Assembly (NCBI GenBank): GCA_944548615.1
Contig: OX155971.1
Location: 26,400,072-26,464,071 of the forward strand
Source of the DNA: Micropterix aruncella
Lineage: Eukaryota > Arthropoda > Insecta > Lepidoptera > Micropterigidae
DNA: 64,000 nucleotides
Direction: 5' to 3'
A program made the translations under genes and the position numbers. Of this stretch, positions 11,280-21,019 are shown piece after piece; positions within the stretch are counted from its first letter, which is position 1, and the number at the start of each line of letters is the position of its first letter. The notes below the pieces were generated by a model that was given only the letters and a program-made list of their open reading frames with translations, was not told the DNA's origin and did not search any database.

Positions 11280-11540
11280 TAAAATGCTCTGTCCCGAGCC
11301 AACCCTGGGTGCAGCAGCTCCCAACTTTCTAGCGATATAATTATAATTGAATACTATACAGAATTTCGTGTTTGTACTGTTGACCATTGAGGAGTCCCCT
11401 CGTTGGAAGCCAACCCTTGGTGCGGCAGCCTTATCGGGGTGAAAGTTATAACGGGCTATCATAATTGAATGCGTATACAAAAATTCGCGTCTGTGCTGGT
11501 GACCGTTGAGGAGTCCCCTCGTTGGGAGCCAACTCTGGGT
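11280..11540 (-). repeat. Family K tandem units
   Basis: Two tandem units of about 120 bp, each with gagccaaccctgggtg, an attgaatgcgtatac-like block and gttgaggagtcccctcgttg. Unit starts are near 11297 and 11408, and a third begins near 11525. The third unit is split by the family B element at 11553 and resumes at 12224 (to about 12300). Units of the same family in the opposite orientation lie at 26873-27426 and 32321-32372. Confidence 0.7.
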
Positions 11541-11552
11541 GGTGAAATTGAG

Positions 11553-12210
11553 TTAATGGGCCCATGATGAGGTGGCCACGATGACCCATGTGTTCAGGGT
11601 CGGTCATACTCACGGGTCAACACCCATCCGATGGCCTCCACGCATGGGGTGCGAGCCTGGGTAGGACACTGGGTCAACCAGTCTCCCCTGGGAATCAAAC
11701 CTCTGGCGCTCCTGGACGGTCTGCGCATCGAGCGGCGCAAGCCAATCGTTTGTGCTCTCCGACGAACAATCGGGGGAGTCTGGGAACTGTATTGTTTCCT
11801 ATAGAGCGGGGGTGGTTGTCTACCTTACGGCGACTGCTCTGGAAATGACCATTGGCCATCCGACCCCGATTCAGAGTCGGGCAAAGGACGCCTTGGTCCG
11901 CGACAGATCCGGTTCACACCGTTTCACCGCTTCGTAAGGGAGAGGACCGCGCAAGCGACCTCGAACTCGGAACCAATCGAGAGACCGGAGAAATCTGGTC
12001 ACAATTGGAAGCAAGGGCGCGAGAGTCGGCCCGCCAGGTAACTCTGGCTATCTCGCGGTAAGGCGTTGGCTTCTTGCGGGTTGTAACGTAGCTGGACTTT
12101 GGATTTGTTCTGTCCAAAGTCTTCTACGTTCACTGCAGGGCGATAGAACGAGAAAATCGTTAAAACGTCCTGTGGTGACGGGCTCGCCCGTTGTAGTTGA
12201 CACCGCAAGT
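11553..12210 (-). mobile_element. Family B element, complete copy with 13-bp target duplication
   Basis: Bounded by the perfect direct repeat tggtgaaattgag at 11540-11552 and 12211-12223. On the minus strand it starts near GTGTCAACTACAACGGGCGA and ends GGGCCCATTAA. A 13-bp variable target duplication and frequent 5' truncation of sister copies point to target-primed retrotransposition, so this looks like a SINE-like or LINE-dependent element of about 658 bp. No protein, no clear tRNA-type head; a weak B-box-like phrase (GGTTCGAGGTC) occurs in many copies. Family identity unknown. Confidence 0.8.
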
Positions 12211-12223
12211 TGGTGAAATTGAG

Positions 12224-12720
12224 AATGGGCTATCATAATTGAATGCGTTTACAAAAGTGTGTGTATGTGACCGCTGACCTGATTCGTGCGGAATCCCTTC
12301 GTGTTTGGCATGAGAGGTGGGACGCTGGCGGAACGGGCCGCCTCACCCACTGCTTCTTGCCGTCGGTAGAGGCGAGAATGAAAAATGCGTGTTTTCTGCG
12401 GTTTGATCACCATACCATCCAGCTGGTCAGGGGGAGTTCAAAGCCAAGCTGTCTGACTTTGGACTCTCCCGTGACCCCAGCTCTCGACCGCACGGGATGA
12501 ATTGGTGCGTAAGGTCGACGCGTGCGCCAAGCGCCTACCGATATGGTATGCGGATCTGGTCGATTGTGGGCGTTGTTTCGGCGCGTTCCGATGCTTCGTG
12601 GAGAAGTGGGTTTCCCTTTGGGAGGAGTTAAGGCTTCCGGGAACCCCAGTTTTGCCCCCCCCCCCCCGACACCAGGTAGAGCTAGGGTAGGACGCTTCCT
12701 ACCCTAGCTCTCCCTTCTAG
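12224..12720. other. GC-rich segment following family K sequence
   Basis: After the resumed K unit (to about 12300) there are about 400 bp clearly richer in G+C than the surroundings, with a 13-base C run (12655-12667) and a small inverted repeat (agctagggtaggacg / ttcctaccctagct near 12680-12710). Short frames exist on both strands but match nothing I recognise. Confidence 0.4.
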
Positions 12721-12865
12721 GTGGAGGCCGCCGGACGGGTGTTGACCCTTCTAGGCCAAACTGCAACAGAACCCATTAGCTCCCCGTCAAATAACCAGCG
12801 GGGTCTGGAGACTTACGTTTTCTATGATAGCGGATGGTAGTTGCCGACCTTGACGTCCAATAAAT
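12721..12865. mobile_element. Family B fragments at the 3' junction of a LINE
   Basis: 12721-12784 resembles the plus-oriented 3' end of family B (ggaggccgccggacgggtgt ... cccattagctcccc). 12795-12860 resembles a reversed B segment (ggtctggaga, tggtagttgccgacctt) which continues on the far side of the LINE at 16352. Confidence 0.55.
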
Positions 12866-15800
12866 CGATCAATTCAATTCAATTCAATTCATTTATTTCA
12901 AAAATCTTTACAGATTGTCGAAACTAAAACTAGGTGTTAGGTACATTTAATATTATTTACAATTTAATTCCATCGTGATTTCATTTCCGTTCAGTTCTAA
13001 AGTTCACTTTGTAAATTATACACGTCATATACAGATATAAATTAATAACGATAGAGACAGAGTTCAATTTGTAGATAAAAAAAATAGATGGACGTCATGT
13101 TTGCTAGATTATATACGCATACTTGAACAAGTGGTATTTATAGTCTAGAAGATTATTATTGTAATTCATTATTATTAATTATTAAAATTCATATTTGTCA
13201 TTAAAACGATTATTAAAGATTATTAAAATTAAAATATAATTAAAATTCATTTACGTCATATAATTCCTTATAAATTAGTAGCTTTCTGACTTCCGAATAG
13301 AAAACTAATATTTTCTTTTCCCTACATATTAGGTCTTTTAGGTTTTGTGGCAGTTTATTAAAAAAGGACATTCCCACGTAGTTAGGGTCTCTGCGTAAAA
13401 TTTCTAGGTTCGGACGAGGTAATAGTAGATTGTTCCTCGACCTAGTCAAGTGATTATGTAATTCTACAGGTTTCTTAAATTTAGATATGTCTTTAGCTAC
13501 TAGTTTGATGCACTCAAATAAATATAGTGATGGTAGGGTGAGTATATTTTGATTCCTGAATGATCCACGACACGATTGAAAGCTGTCCATGTTATTTAGA
13601 ATTCTTATTGCGCGTTTCTGCAGGGAGAAAATATGCTGCCTAAATTCCATGGTGCACTGAGCCCAGAATGAGATGCCGTAACGTAGGTGCGACTCAAAGT
13701 GGGCGAAATATATGCATCTGGCGTCTGTTTTACTGATAATTTTGCACATCTGACGCAGTAAAAAGCATGCTCTAGAAAGCTTGTCACTCAATATTTGGGC
13801 ATGCGGGGTCCACCTTAACTTATCGTCTATTACGACACCCAGGAATTTGTGCGTAGCAACATTGCTTACCTTGTGCACCCCAATTTTTAGTGCCGGAATA
13901 TTCGGAGAAGTCTTTTTGGAACCAGAATGTATCATTGAAACAGTCTTTGAGGCATTTAGAGCAAGGTTATTGCACTCCAACCAGTCGTTTAGTTGCACTA
14001 GCTCTTTATTCAATGTGTCAATTACTCGATCTAAATCCTGGTCGGCATAACTTATGCTGGTGTCGTCAGCGAATAGAATGACCTCAGAATTAGTGACCGC
14101 TGATGGAAGATCGTTCACATAAATTATAAAAAGAGTTGGTCCTAGTATACTCCCTTGTGGTACCCCAGATCTAACTATACACTCATCAGAAAATACTGGC
14201 CTAATTACGCCTCCCTCATTTTCAGTGAGTTGCACTAATTGTCGTCTGTTATAGAGGTAACTTTGAAACCATTTCAGGCCGTTTCCTCGGATTCCGTATC
14301 TTTCGAGCTTGTATAATAAACGCTCGTGGTTAACCATGTCGAAAGCCTTCGACAGGTCGCAGAAAACAGTTCCTGAATACAGTTTTCTGTCCGTGTTTTT
14401 ATACAATGTAGTTACCATATTTTTCAGTGCATCCATAGTGCTTTTATTTTTTCGGAACCCGAATTGGGCATCTGATAGGATATGTTTTTCTTCCAGGTAT
14501 TTTATAAGTCTAATATTAACTATTTTCTCTAATATCTTGGACATAACAGGAAGTAAAGCAATTGGCCTGTAATTTTCTATATCAGTTTTCGCATCTTTTT
14601 TATGTAGAGGTATTATCTTTGCGGTTTTAAACTCTTCAGGGAAAACCCCATCTCTGAGGGAGATATTAAAGATATGGGCTAATTGCCCTGCTATTACTGG
14701 GAGAGCAAGTTTTATGGTGGAAATATCTATGCTATCTACCCCTGTTGACTTTTTGTTCTTCATTGATCTTACTATGTTCGTAATCTCTACGGCGTTCGTT
14801 GGGCGCATAAAAAAGTTATGGTGGCTATGAGGAATATGTCCCGTTGACGTGCTCGATGCTGCTGCCTGTTGGGACAGTTGAATTGTCTTAGAGAAAAAAT
14901 GATTGAATGCATTTGCCACGTCGAGTTGGTTTGTAATAATGTCATCATTATTGTTGAGAATTATGTTGGATGCATTTGTTTTATATTTACCCATTTGCTG
15001 ATTAACTATTTTCCATAACGCCTTAGAATTGTTTTTCTCTCTCATGATTTCCTTTATAATGTGGCTTTTCTTGGCGTTCCGTATCACTCGTTTGTATAAT
15101 TTCCCGTAAGCATTTATATAAGCAGCGATGCCGCTACTATGTTTAAATTTATGGATAAGACGAAGTGAACGCCAATTTTTAGAGGATACTTTGATGCCCT
15201 TCGTTAGCCAAGATTTATTTCTACGCGTGTTTATGATTTTAGTAATCTTTTCCGGAAAGCAATTATTAAAATGTAATTTAAATTTGGTTAGGAAGATATT
15301 GAATTTTTCTTCGCTGTTATTTTCGTTGTCTAAGTTCAGAAGATTAGTCCAGTCTTCTTTGATAAGGTTACTGAGAAATAAATCTTTGCAAGGTTTTGAG
15401 AAGTTTCGGGTGATTTTATAATACTTTTCTTTTTTACACTTGTTTTCAATGGTAATAAAAATACCTTCATGATCAGAAAGACAAGTGGACATGACTCTTG
15501 CTGAAATTGAACTATGAGTTAAATTTGAAAAGACATTGTCTATGAGAGCGCAAGAGTGCGAAGTAATTCTCGTTGCAGAGGAGACATGAAAATTCAAGCC
15601 AAAAATATTTAAGATGCTACGTGTATTGCACTTTGCTACAGAGTTGACTAGAAAATCTATATTTATATCAGTGCATATTATTATTTTATTATTTTTAAAA
15701 TGCTCTAAAAGAGTTGTGAATCTTTTAAGAAATATTTTCAAGTTTCCGTTTGGCGATCGATAGAGTGAGAAAATGTAAATGTTGCTCTTCTTTATCTTGA

Positions 15801-16351
15801 TACCACAGCATTCAAAATGGCGATCCAAACAGAGATCTAAGCACAGTGGTAACGGTTCACTCTCAATGTGGTTTTTTACTTGGATCATAGTACCGCCCAT
15901 TTTAAAGATTTTCCTATGTTGATATGCGCCCATATAAAAACCTGGTAAATTTAACGAAGAGTCTTCGTTTTGTTTTCCGCAGTGTTCCACTAAACATACT
16001 ATGTCAACCTGTTCATTTAGTTCCAGTAAGAGTTCGATATCTAATAATTTATTTCTAAGACTGTTGATGTTTTGATAGAAAATTACGAATTCATCACTTG
16101 GCGTTGTATCTGGTGGGATTTGATTTATAGTATGGTAGCGGACGAAAAAGATGTGGTTGCCGCTTATTCATTCTTCCAAGCGGTGCCAGTTTATTTTCCT
16201 GATGAAAGACATTTTTTTCAATATTATCGAATGATTTTCCATTATTGTGTTTGATGCTATTTGGCGCACGTGGTAATTTAGTGTCGTTGTAAGTTAGATA
16301 TGTGCGTCTGTATTCTGTGATTTGAATAGTATGCATGATTCTTTGGCATAT
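12866..16351 (-). mobile_element. CR1/jockey-type LINE (family P), 5'-truncated, 3.5 kb
   Basis: A minus-strand non-LTR retrotransposon. It ends in a (TTGAA)n-type tandem tail (plus strand aattcaattcaattcaattc at about 12872-12892). It carries a very long ORF2 (13240-16167). Upstream of that frame, 16168-16351 can be read in a shifted frame (16094-16366), suggesting a frameshift near the start of ORF2 and then truncation. The flanks (12795-12860 and 16352-16500) are two halves of one reversed family B-like repeat, so the LINE landed in a B copy. A related 3' fragment lies at 26946-27305. Confidence 0.85.
13240..16167 (-). CDS. LINE ORF2: AP endonuclease and reverse transcriptase
   Basis: Open for about 976 codons; the region from 15990 on (916 residues) has a GTG as its first usual start, but homology begins earlier with FYQNINSLRNK, so no true start is defined. 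Residue numbers below count from 15990. The N-terminal third is an APE-type endonuclease: CTDINIDF (about 105) and SDHEGIFI (about 173). The RT follows: NYRPIALLPVMSK (about 465), CDLSKAFDMVNH with the first catalytic Asp (about 550), SGVPQGSILGP (about 610) and LFADDTSI with the catalytic Asp pair (about 644). The product would nick DNA and reverse-transcribe its own RNA at the target. The frame ends in YDVNEF. No internal stop, so a young copy, but it lacks its 5' end and presumably its ORF1. Confidence 0.9.
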   Translation of the reverse strand: MSGNHIFFVRYHTINQIPPDTTPSDEFVIFYQNINSLRNKLLDIELLLELNEQVDIVCLVEHCGKQNEDSSLNLPGFYMGAYQHRKIFKMGGTMIQVKNHIESEPLPLCLDLCLDRHFECCGIKIKKSNIYIFSLYRSPNGNLKIFLKRFTTLLEHFKNNKIIICTDINIDFLVNSVAKCNTRSILNIFGLNFHVSSATRITSHSCALIDNVFSNLTHSSISARVMSTCLSDHEGIFITIENKCKKEKYYKITRNFSKPCKDLFLSNLIKEDWTNLLNLDNENNSEEKFNIFLTKFKLHFNNCFPEKITKIINTRRNKSWLTKGIKVSSKNWRSLRLIHKFKHSSGIAAYINAYGKLYKRVIRNAKKSHIIKEIMREKNNSKALWKIVNQQMGKYKTNASNIILNNNDDIITNQLDVANAFNHFFSKTIQLSQQAAASSTSTGHIPHSHHNFFMRPTNAVEITNIVRSMKNKKSTGVDSIDISTIKLALPVIAGQLAHIFNISLRDGVFPEEFKTAKIIPLHKKDAKTDIENYRPIALLPVMSKILEKIVNIRLIKYLEEKHILSDAQFGFRKNKSTMDALKNMVTTLYKNTDRKLYSGTVFCDLSKAFDMVNHERLLYKLERYGIRGNGLKWFQSYLYNRRQLVQLTENEGGVIRPVFSDECIVRSGVPQGSILGPTLFIIYVNDLPSAVTNSEVILFADDTSISYADQDLDRVIDTLNKELVQLNDWLECNNLALNASKTVSMIHSGSKKTSPNIPALKIGVHKVSNVATHKFLGVVIDDKLRWTPHAQILSDKLSRACFLLRQMCKIISKTDARCIYFAHFESHLRYGISFWAQCTMEFRQHIFSLQKRAIRILNNMDSFQSCRGSFRNQNILTLPSLYLFECIKLVAKDISKFKKPVELHNHLTRSRNNLLLPRPNLEILRRDPNYVGMSFFNKLPQNLKDLICREKKILVFYSEVRKLLIYKELYDVNEF

Positions 16352-16500
16352 GGATTCAATGGCCACCCGATCCTGAGAGACGGTGGCGAGTCAAGGGCGT
16401 CGCGGTCCGCAAAATATTCAAACTGAATAACCGCTTACGTCAGGTAGAGGACCGGGGAAGTGAGATTTCCGGCCAAATCTGGTAGCAAGACTTAGAGTTA
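16352..16500 (-). mobile_element. Family B-like fragment, right half of split copy
   Basis: Phrases tcaatggccacccgatcc, gcggtccgcaaaatattcaa and ttacgtcaggtagagg match the diverged B subgroup seen at 17262-17895 and 63450-63977. It continues the fragment at 12795-12860 on the other side of the LINE. Confidence 0.6.
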
Positions 16501-16567
16501 ACTCTGCTAAAAAAATATTTACTGTACTATTTCTGCTTTATTGACTAATTGTCTATATTTTTTACAG

Positions 16568-16796
16568 GTTCGTGGGAGCTGGGCTCGGTCCTGTGCGACG
16601 TCTGGATCTCCCTGGACATCTTACTTTGCACAGCATCGATCCTGAGTCTGTGTGCCATCAGCGTGGACAGATACCTAGCCGTTACCAGGCCTCTGTCTTA
16701 CTCCAGACGACGAAGATCCAAGAGGCTAGCTTTAGTCATGATCTTAGTAGTGTGGGCTGCAGCGGGAGCTATCACTTGTCCGCCTATGCTGGGTTG
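16568..16796 (+). CDS. Internal exon of a biogenic-amine GPCR (TM3 to TM4), probably alpha2-like octopamine receptor
   Basis: A 229-bp exon flanked by a consensus acceptor (tttttacag, ending 16567) and donor (GTGAGT, starting 16797), with phase 1 at its start and phase 2 at its end. The frame reads SWELGSVLCDVWISLDILLC, the conserved TM3 Cys (LCDVW) that pairs with the second extracellular loop, the amine-binding Asp (SLDILL), the TM3-end SVDRYLAVTRPL (DRY box that couples to the G protein), a basic second intracellular loop (SYSRRRRSKR) and TM4 ending at ITCPPMLGW. From memory of the family this pattern fits insect alpha2-adrenergic-like octopamine receptors best; tyramine or other amine receptors are the alternative. 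No frameshift or stop. No other receptor exon was found in this window, so both neighbouring introns are large. Confidence 0.85.
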
Positions 16797-16870
16797 GTGA
16801 GTAGATATTTTTAACAATAATTACTTTCGGCTCTAAGAATCACTCCATTGCGGAGAAGAATCTGAGTTTT

Positions 16871-17050
16871 ACTTTCCCGGCTCAAGGAAAAGTGTTGTGA
16901 ACGCGCTAAAAAAAAGCTGTACGATGGCGTCTAAGTGCTTCATCCGATGGAGCTGAAATTTGGCATGCTGGTATTACCATATCACGGCAAGTTGAAAATA
17001 TTGTATTTGAAATCGGTCCACCAGAGGACGCACTAGTAATATTTCTCGAA
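16871..17050 (+). repeat. Family D repeat, copy 3
   Basis: Starts ACTTTCCCGG, then tgttgtgaacgcgc, gtgcttcatccgatggagct, aaatttggcatgctgg and gaaatcggtccacca. It lies in the intron just after the receptor exon. Internally shorter than the other copies. Confidence 0.65.
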
Positions 17051-17261
17051 ATATTGCAGTTAGAGACTGGAAATTCGCTATGCGTTGCATTTTAAATGGC
17101 GCTCTGTACACGCCTATTCGGTATAAAATAATAATATAATAAAAAACGATTTTTTAAACCATAGGTCTTATTATTTTAGTATTGTTTACGTATATTTATT
17201 TTGTTATAAAGATTTCAACACTTTATTGTTCAGAAAGAGTTTGGTAGCGACTGGTTTCGTG

Positions 17262-17895
17262 CAGCTTGGGCCTTAAGATCCAAAACTCTCGCGTGTCAGG
17301 CTTCACGGCTGATGGACCGGTTTCTCCTGGGCGGATTGTAACCCGGCGCTACTAGACGGTTTGCGGACCGTTCGGCGACGCCAATCGGTTGTGCACTCTG
17401 ACTAATTGCTGAAGGAGTCTGGGGACTATGGAAATAGACTGTCTCCAAAGCAACAGGGCGTAGATCTGAGTTGACCTGTCGTAAACCACTCTTAAAATGA
17501 CCATTAGGCTACCTGATCCCGAATTTAGAACCAGGCAAATGATGCCTTTAGTCCGCATAGATTTAAACCGAATCACCGCTAAACACACGGCAGGTAGAGG
17601 TCGCGCAAGTGATTTCGAACCCGTGACCAGTCGGGAGAACGAAGGTATCCTGAAGGTTAATTCCAGACGGAGATATCCTTCCAAAATTGGTAGTTAGAGG
17701 GCGAGGCTGCCCGCTGGATACCTATCCCGGTGCCTCGCCGAAAGGCGTTGACCTCTACCGGAATTGTTGGCGGAGCTATACAGTAGATTGTCTTGACTCA
17801 GTCTTCTACGCTCATCCCACGGCTGAAAGAATGATCACATATCGCTATACCAGCCTGGGTGACGGTTATGCCCGTTGTAGTCGACACCGCCCTAC
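17262..17895 (-). mobile_element. Family B repeat, diverged subgroup
   Basis: Reversed copy sharing with 63450-63977 the phrases gccaatcggttgtgcactct, ggagtctgg(g/a)gactatgg, tccagacggagat, ggcgaggctgcccgctgg and gttgtagtcgacaccgccct. The two define a subgroup of B with its own internal sequence but the same ends. Not coding. Confidence 0.75.
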
Positions 17896-18244
17896 GCCTC
17901 AGATATGCAAATAGATGGCTCTACTCTCTGCCTATATGAAAAATGTGTTTAATGGGACTAATAATAAATGATTATTATGCTGTCATAGGTTAAATTAATG
18001 GGTTTTTATAATCAATCTGTCTTTTATAAAAAACCATTCATTATCAATGTTATTATAGACATACAAATAAATTGCTATTAGTTTCGCCGTCAACTATATG
18101 AGCGCCACCTGCACTTTGCCGGCGCGGAAGGGTTGCCAAATCGTACTATGAAGTTGAACAGTCTGCTACCATATATACCAGATACCTACCTACTACCAGA
18201 TACAGATACCAGAATATATTATACGCGCATTTATCGAATTCAAA

Positions 18245-18527
18245 ATGGCTGCGGATAGATGGTCTTCTGAAAATAATATTGTTTTCACGAAGCTCTACAG
18301 AGAACAAGTAAACAAGTATTGTTTTGATACAAATTACAAAAATAGAGATATGAGAAAAGCATATGGGTAATACATTGCAAAGGTAATGAATCTAAATAAC
18401 ACCAGTGAGGTAACTAAAAATAAAAGTACCATCTCCATACTACCAAGAAGTCGCAAAAATCGAAAAAATTAAGAATAGTGGATATGGCACAGATAATGTG
18501 TACAAACCATTTATAAAACAATTATAA
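18245..18527 (+). pseudogene. MADF/Myb-SANT-like DNA-binding domain remnant
   Basis: From ATG at 18245 the frame reads RWSSENNIVFTKLYREQVNK, YKNRDMRKAYG, then an in-frame TAA, IAKVMNLNNTSEV, and after a frame change KVPSPYYQEVAKIEKIKNSG and YGTDNVYKPF before a stop at 18527. The order matches the MADF fold: a WT/LYRE helix, a yKNRDxR helix and a final KIKNSGxGTDxVYKP block. Such domains occur in insect transcriptional regulators and as the accessory protein of Harbinger transposons. The internal stop and shift show it is dead. The 348 bp between 17896 and 18244 hold no recognised feature. Confidence 0.65.
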
Positions 18528-18644
18528 AATTAAAAAAGAAAACTGTTTTACAACTTTACCTCCTTATAATATTAATATAGATATCACATATTTTAATTTA
18601 CAAGAATTTACGTTTTAACAATAATATCATTTGAATTGGCAAAT

Positions 18645-20412
18645 TGAATTATCATTTGAATTGGCCTCGATTTTGGCATTCTTCTAAGCGAGTACGAAAA
18701 ATTTCGAAGACTCGTCGGTAAAGAGGCTGTGAGATAGCAGCCATCTCTTATCTAATTTTTGCTTTTAATTGAAGCAGTCTTTGGCTTATTATTGTAGATA
18801 CGACTCTTCAAATAACCCCACAAAAAGAAATCTGCTGGGGATAAATCCGGACACCTGGATGTCCACGGAATGGCGCCACTCCTAGAAATCAGCTTTTCCG
18901 GAAACTTCTCCTTAACTACCAGGGACTCGATAGACCAGTGGCGTTCCCTTCATATAAGCCCAAAAACCCAGCTTGCCTATTCAAAAAAATATAAAAAAAT
19001 AATTGAACTTATACTGAAAAAATTTTGTACTGAAAAAATAGTTGAAATACGATTCGAAATACGATTCGAAAAAACAGTTGAACTGAAAAAATATTAAAAC
19101 TTGCCTATATAAAAAAAAAAAATGAATTTGCTTGCGCCTACTGTGCTAGCAAGCGCGCACAGCTCGCTCCACGCGACAAAAGACTTATCTATTGACAGAG
19201 CTGCGACAATTATCGAGAGGGTGCGATTGCTGCCACCGACCGACTAGTGATTTCAGCCAGTCATCTCGCTCGCACATGGGCTTTCAATGGGCTTCCATAA
19301 TCAGTGTACATTTCATTCTAACCTGTGGCAAATTAAGCAAACAATATATGTATATATATATACGACTTTTATATTGGTAACTAAGCCCGGCTTGCTTAGC
19401 CATGACGTTGAATGCGAACGTGTCAGACAGAAAGCGCAACTCCACTGTAATTAGTTTGGATTGCTTTGTGCGAGTGATGTCGCTGTAATTTTTTATTGTG
19501 TAATTTCATTTGATTTGTAGTTTTTAATGCCTGATAAACAATGGAGGAATTTGTCCCTTGTGGTGAGTTATGTGTACAACTTTTAATCGGCGGGAACAAA
19601 GTAAAATCTTTGAGTTTTGAGCAAAAGCATGCCTTGAGTGTGCTTTATTGAATCCACAACACATGCAGTAAATTTTAAACTGAAGATTGAAGAGTAAAGT
19701 CCACTTTTTTTTATTAAAAGCGCAATAAACACGAAAAGGCTTGTCGGGCTTGCCCCATTCTCTAAATCTGGGCACGCCACTGCGTTAGACGTGTGACAAG
19801 TGGCTCCGTTTTGTTCAAACCACAAGTTCTGACTGTAGCCAGCCAATTTCAGCAGTTGTGGTGCCATAAACTTACATACGATTTTTACATTCTCATTTAA
19901 GTTAACGGTTACCGTACGCCGCGATAATCTTCAAAAATATAAGGGGCAATGATCTCTTTCTTGGAAATTGATGACCCGTACAGTTACCTTAGGTTAATTA
20001 ATGGGCCTTTCATGTTAAGCTTTAGGATTTTCACTGATGCAATACCTGTAATTCTGTTTGCAAACGTGCCCGTTCAAGTGGAAATGGGCGTCGTCCGAAA
20101 ACAAGATGTTGTCAAAATTATTGAAACGATCCAATATTGCTTCGGCATACGACTTTCGTAAATTTAAACCATTAGGCTTTAATTCCTTCACTATTCGAAT
20201 TTCGTATATACTTAACTTAAAAATATATATAAAATACGGCGTAAAGATGTTCGGGATATTCCTAACCCAGCCGAACGCTTGAGCGTCAATAAATCTGGAT
20301 CACATCGAACTGAAGCGGCAACTTTCTGCTCGTTTCTTAACTCCGATAAGTCCGTGGGCCGCCGGTTTGCTTTACATTTAGTGTCAATCTCGTCTTTTCA
20401 GACCTTTGTACT
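18645..20412 (-). pseudogene. Tc1/mariner-superfamily transposase remnant, split by a hAT-type insertion
   Basis: Read on the minus strand from 20412 down: RSAGLGISRTSLRRIL (helix-turn-helix), FSDDAHFHLNGHVCKQN with the first catalytic Asp (about 20080), WFEQNGATCHTSNA at 19790-19840 where the usual second Asp (QQDGA) is Asn, then after the insertion VKEKFPEKLISRSGAIPW and CPDLSPADFFLWGYLKSR with the third acidic position (about 18800), and LYRRVFEIFRTRLEEC near the C-terminus. Family architecture is that of the insect transposases with a FFLWGY block. Several frameshifts and the D-to-N change show it is inactive. Its N-terminal part is missing where a family A copy begins. Confidence 0.8.
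18936..19782. mobile_element. hAT-type non-autonomous element with 8-bp target duplication
   Basis: Inverted terminal repeats CAGTGGCGTTCCC (18936) and GGGCACGCCACTG (ending 19782). Flanked by cgatagac (18928-18935) and cgttagac (19783-19790), an 8-bp duplication with one mismatch, as expected for hAT elements, whose ends commonly start CAGTGGCG. It lies exactly inside the Tc1/mariner transposase remnant, whose protein reading resumes on the other side. The 847 bp hold no transposase. Confidence 0.85.
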
Positions 20413-20414
20413 CA

Positions 20415-21013
20415 TTTTTTAAGCTATTGCATAGCTTTTATCGCGGGCCTAGTAGGCCAGCGCGGCGACCGAATGAAGAAATTTCTTAACGAAAATTAAT
20501 GATTTTAAACTGATAATTACGTCTAAACGAGTACTGCTTACGATTCGAAAAAAATATATGTTAAACAAGAACATTTTCCTAATATTCTTAGCTTTGAATA
20601 TTTTAGATTTTGTTTATATTACATATTGTAATTAATTTGTGAAATTAGGTCTAACCGAACACAAAAACGACTACTACGCAAATACTACCTATCTGGCGTA
20701 TTATTATGAAACCTGCACAATTTTAAAGATAATTTAATTATCTATCTTTTTATCTACGATTTTTTCGAATAAGCCGGTTTTTTTGCTTTATCGAATAAAA
20801 AATTCGTGCGTGGCGCTCTATCGGAAGACGTTTAAATTATACCGAATCATTTGCTTCCGCAGCCGCAAATGATTCGGAATAATTTTAACGTTTTCCGATA
20901 GAGCGCAGTTATCTGATATCAGAAAAAATAAAATAAATAAATATTTATAATTGCATAAGTCGTTAAAAATGCTATGCAATAGCTTTACCGCGGCAGTCCC
21001 CGAGTGCCACACG
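20415..21013 (-). mobile_element. Family A repeat, copy 2
   Basis: Complete copy. Poly-T at 20415-20420 on the plus strand is the reversed A-rich end; the other end is gtgccacacg at 21013. The internal hairpin is at 20815-20910. It separates the transposase remnant from the protease pseudogene. Confidence 0.85.
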
Positions 21014-21019
21014 TCGGAT

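Noticed and set aside
13781..15421. Plus-strand frames antisense to the LINE ORF2
   Set aside because: Shadows of the reverse-transcriptase frame.
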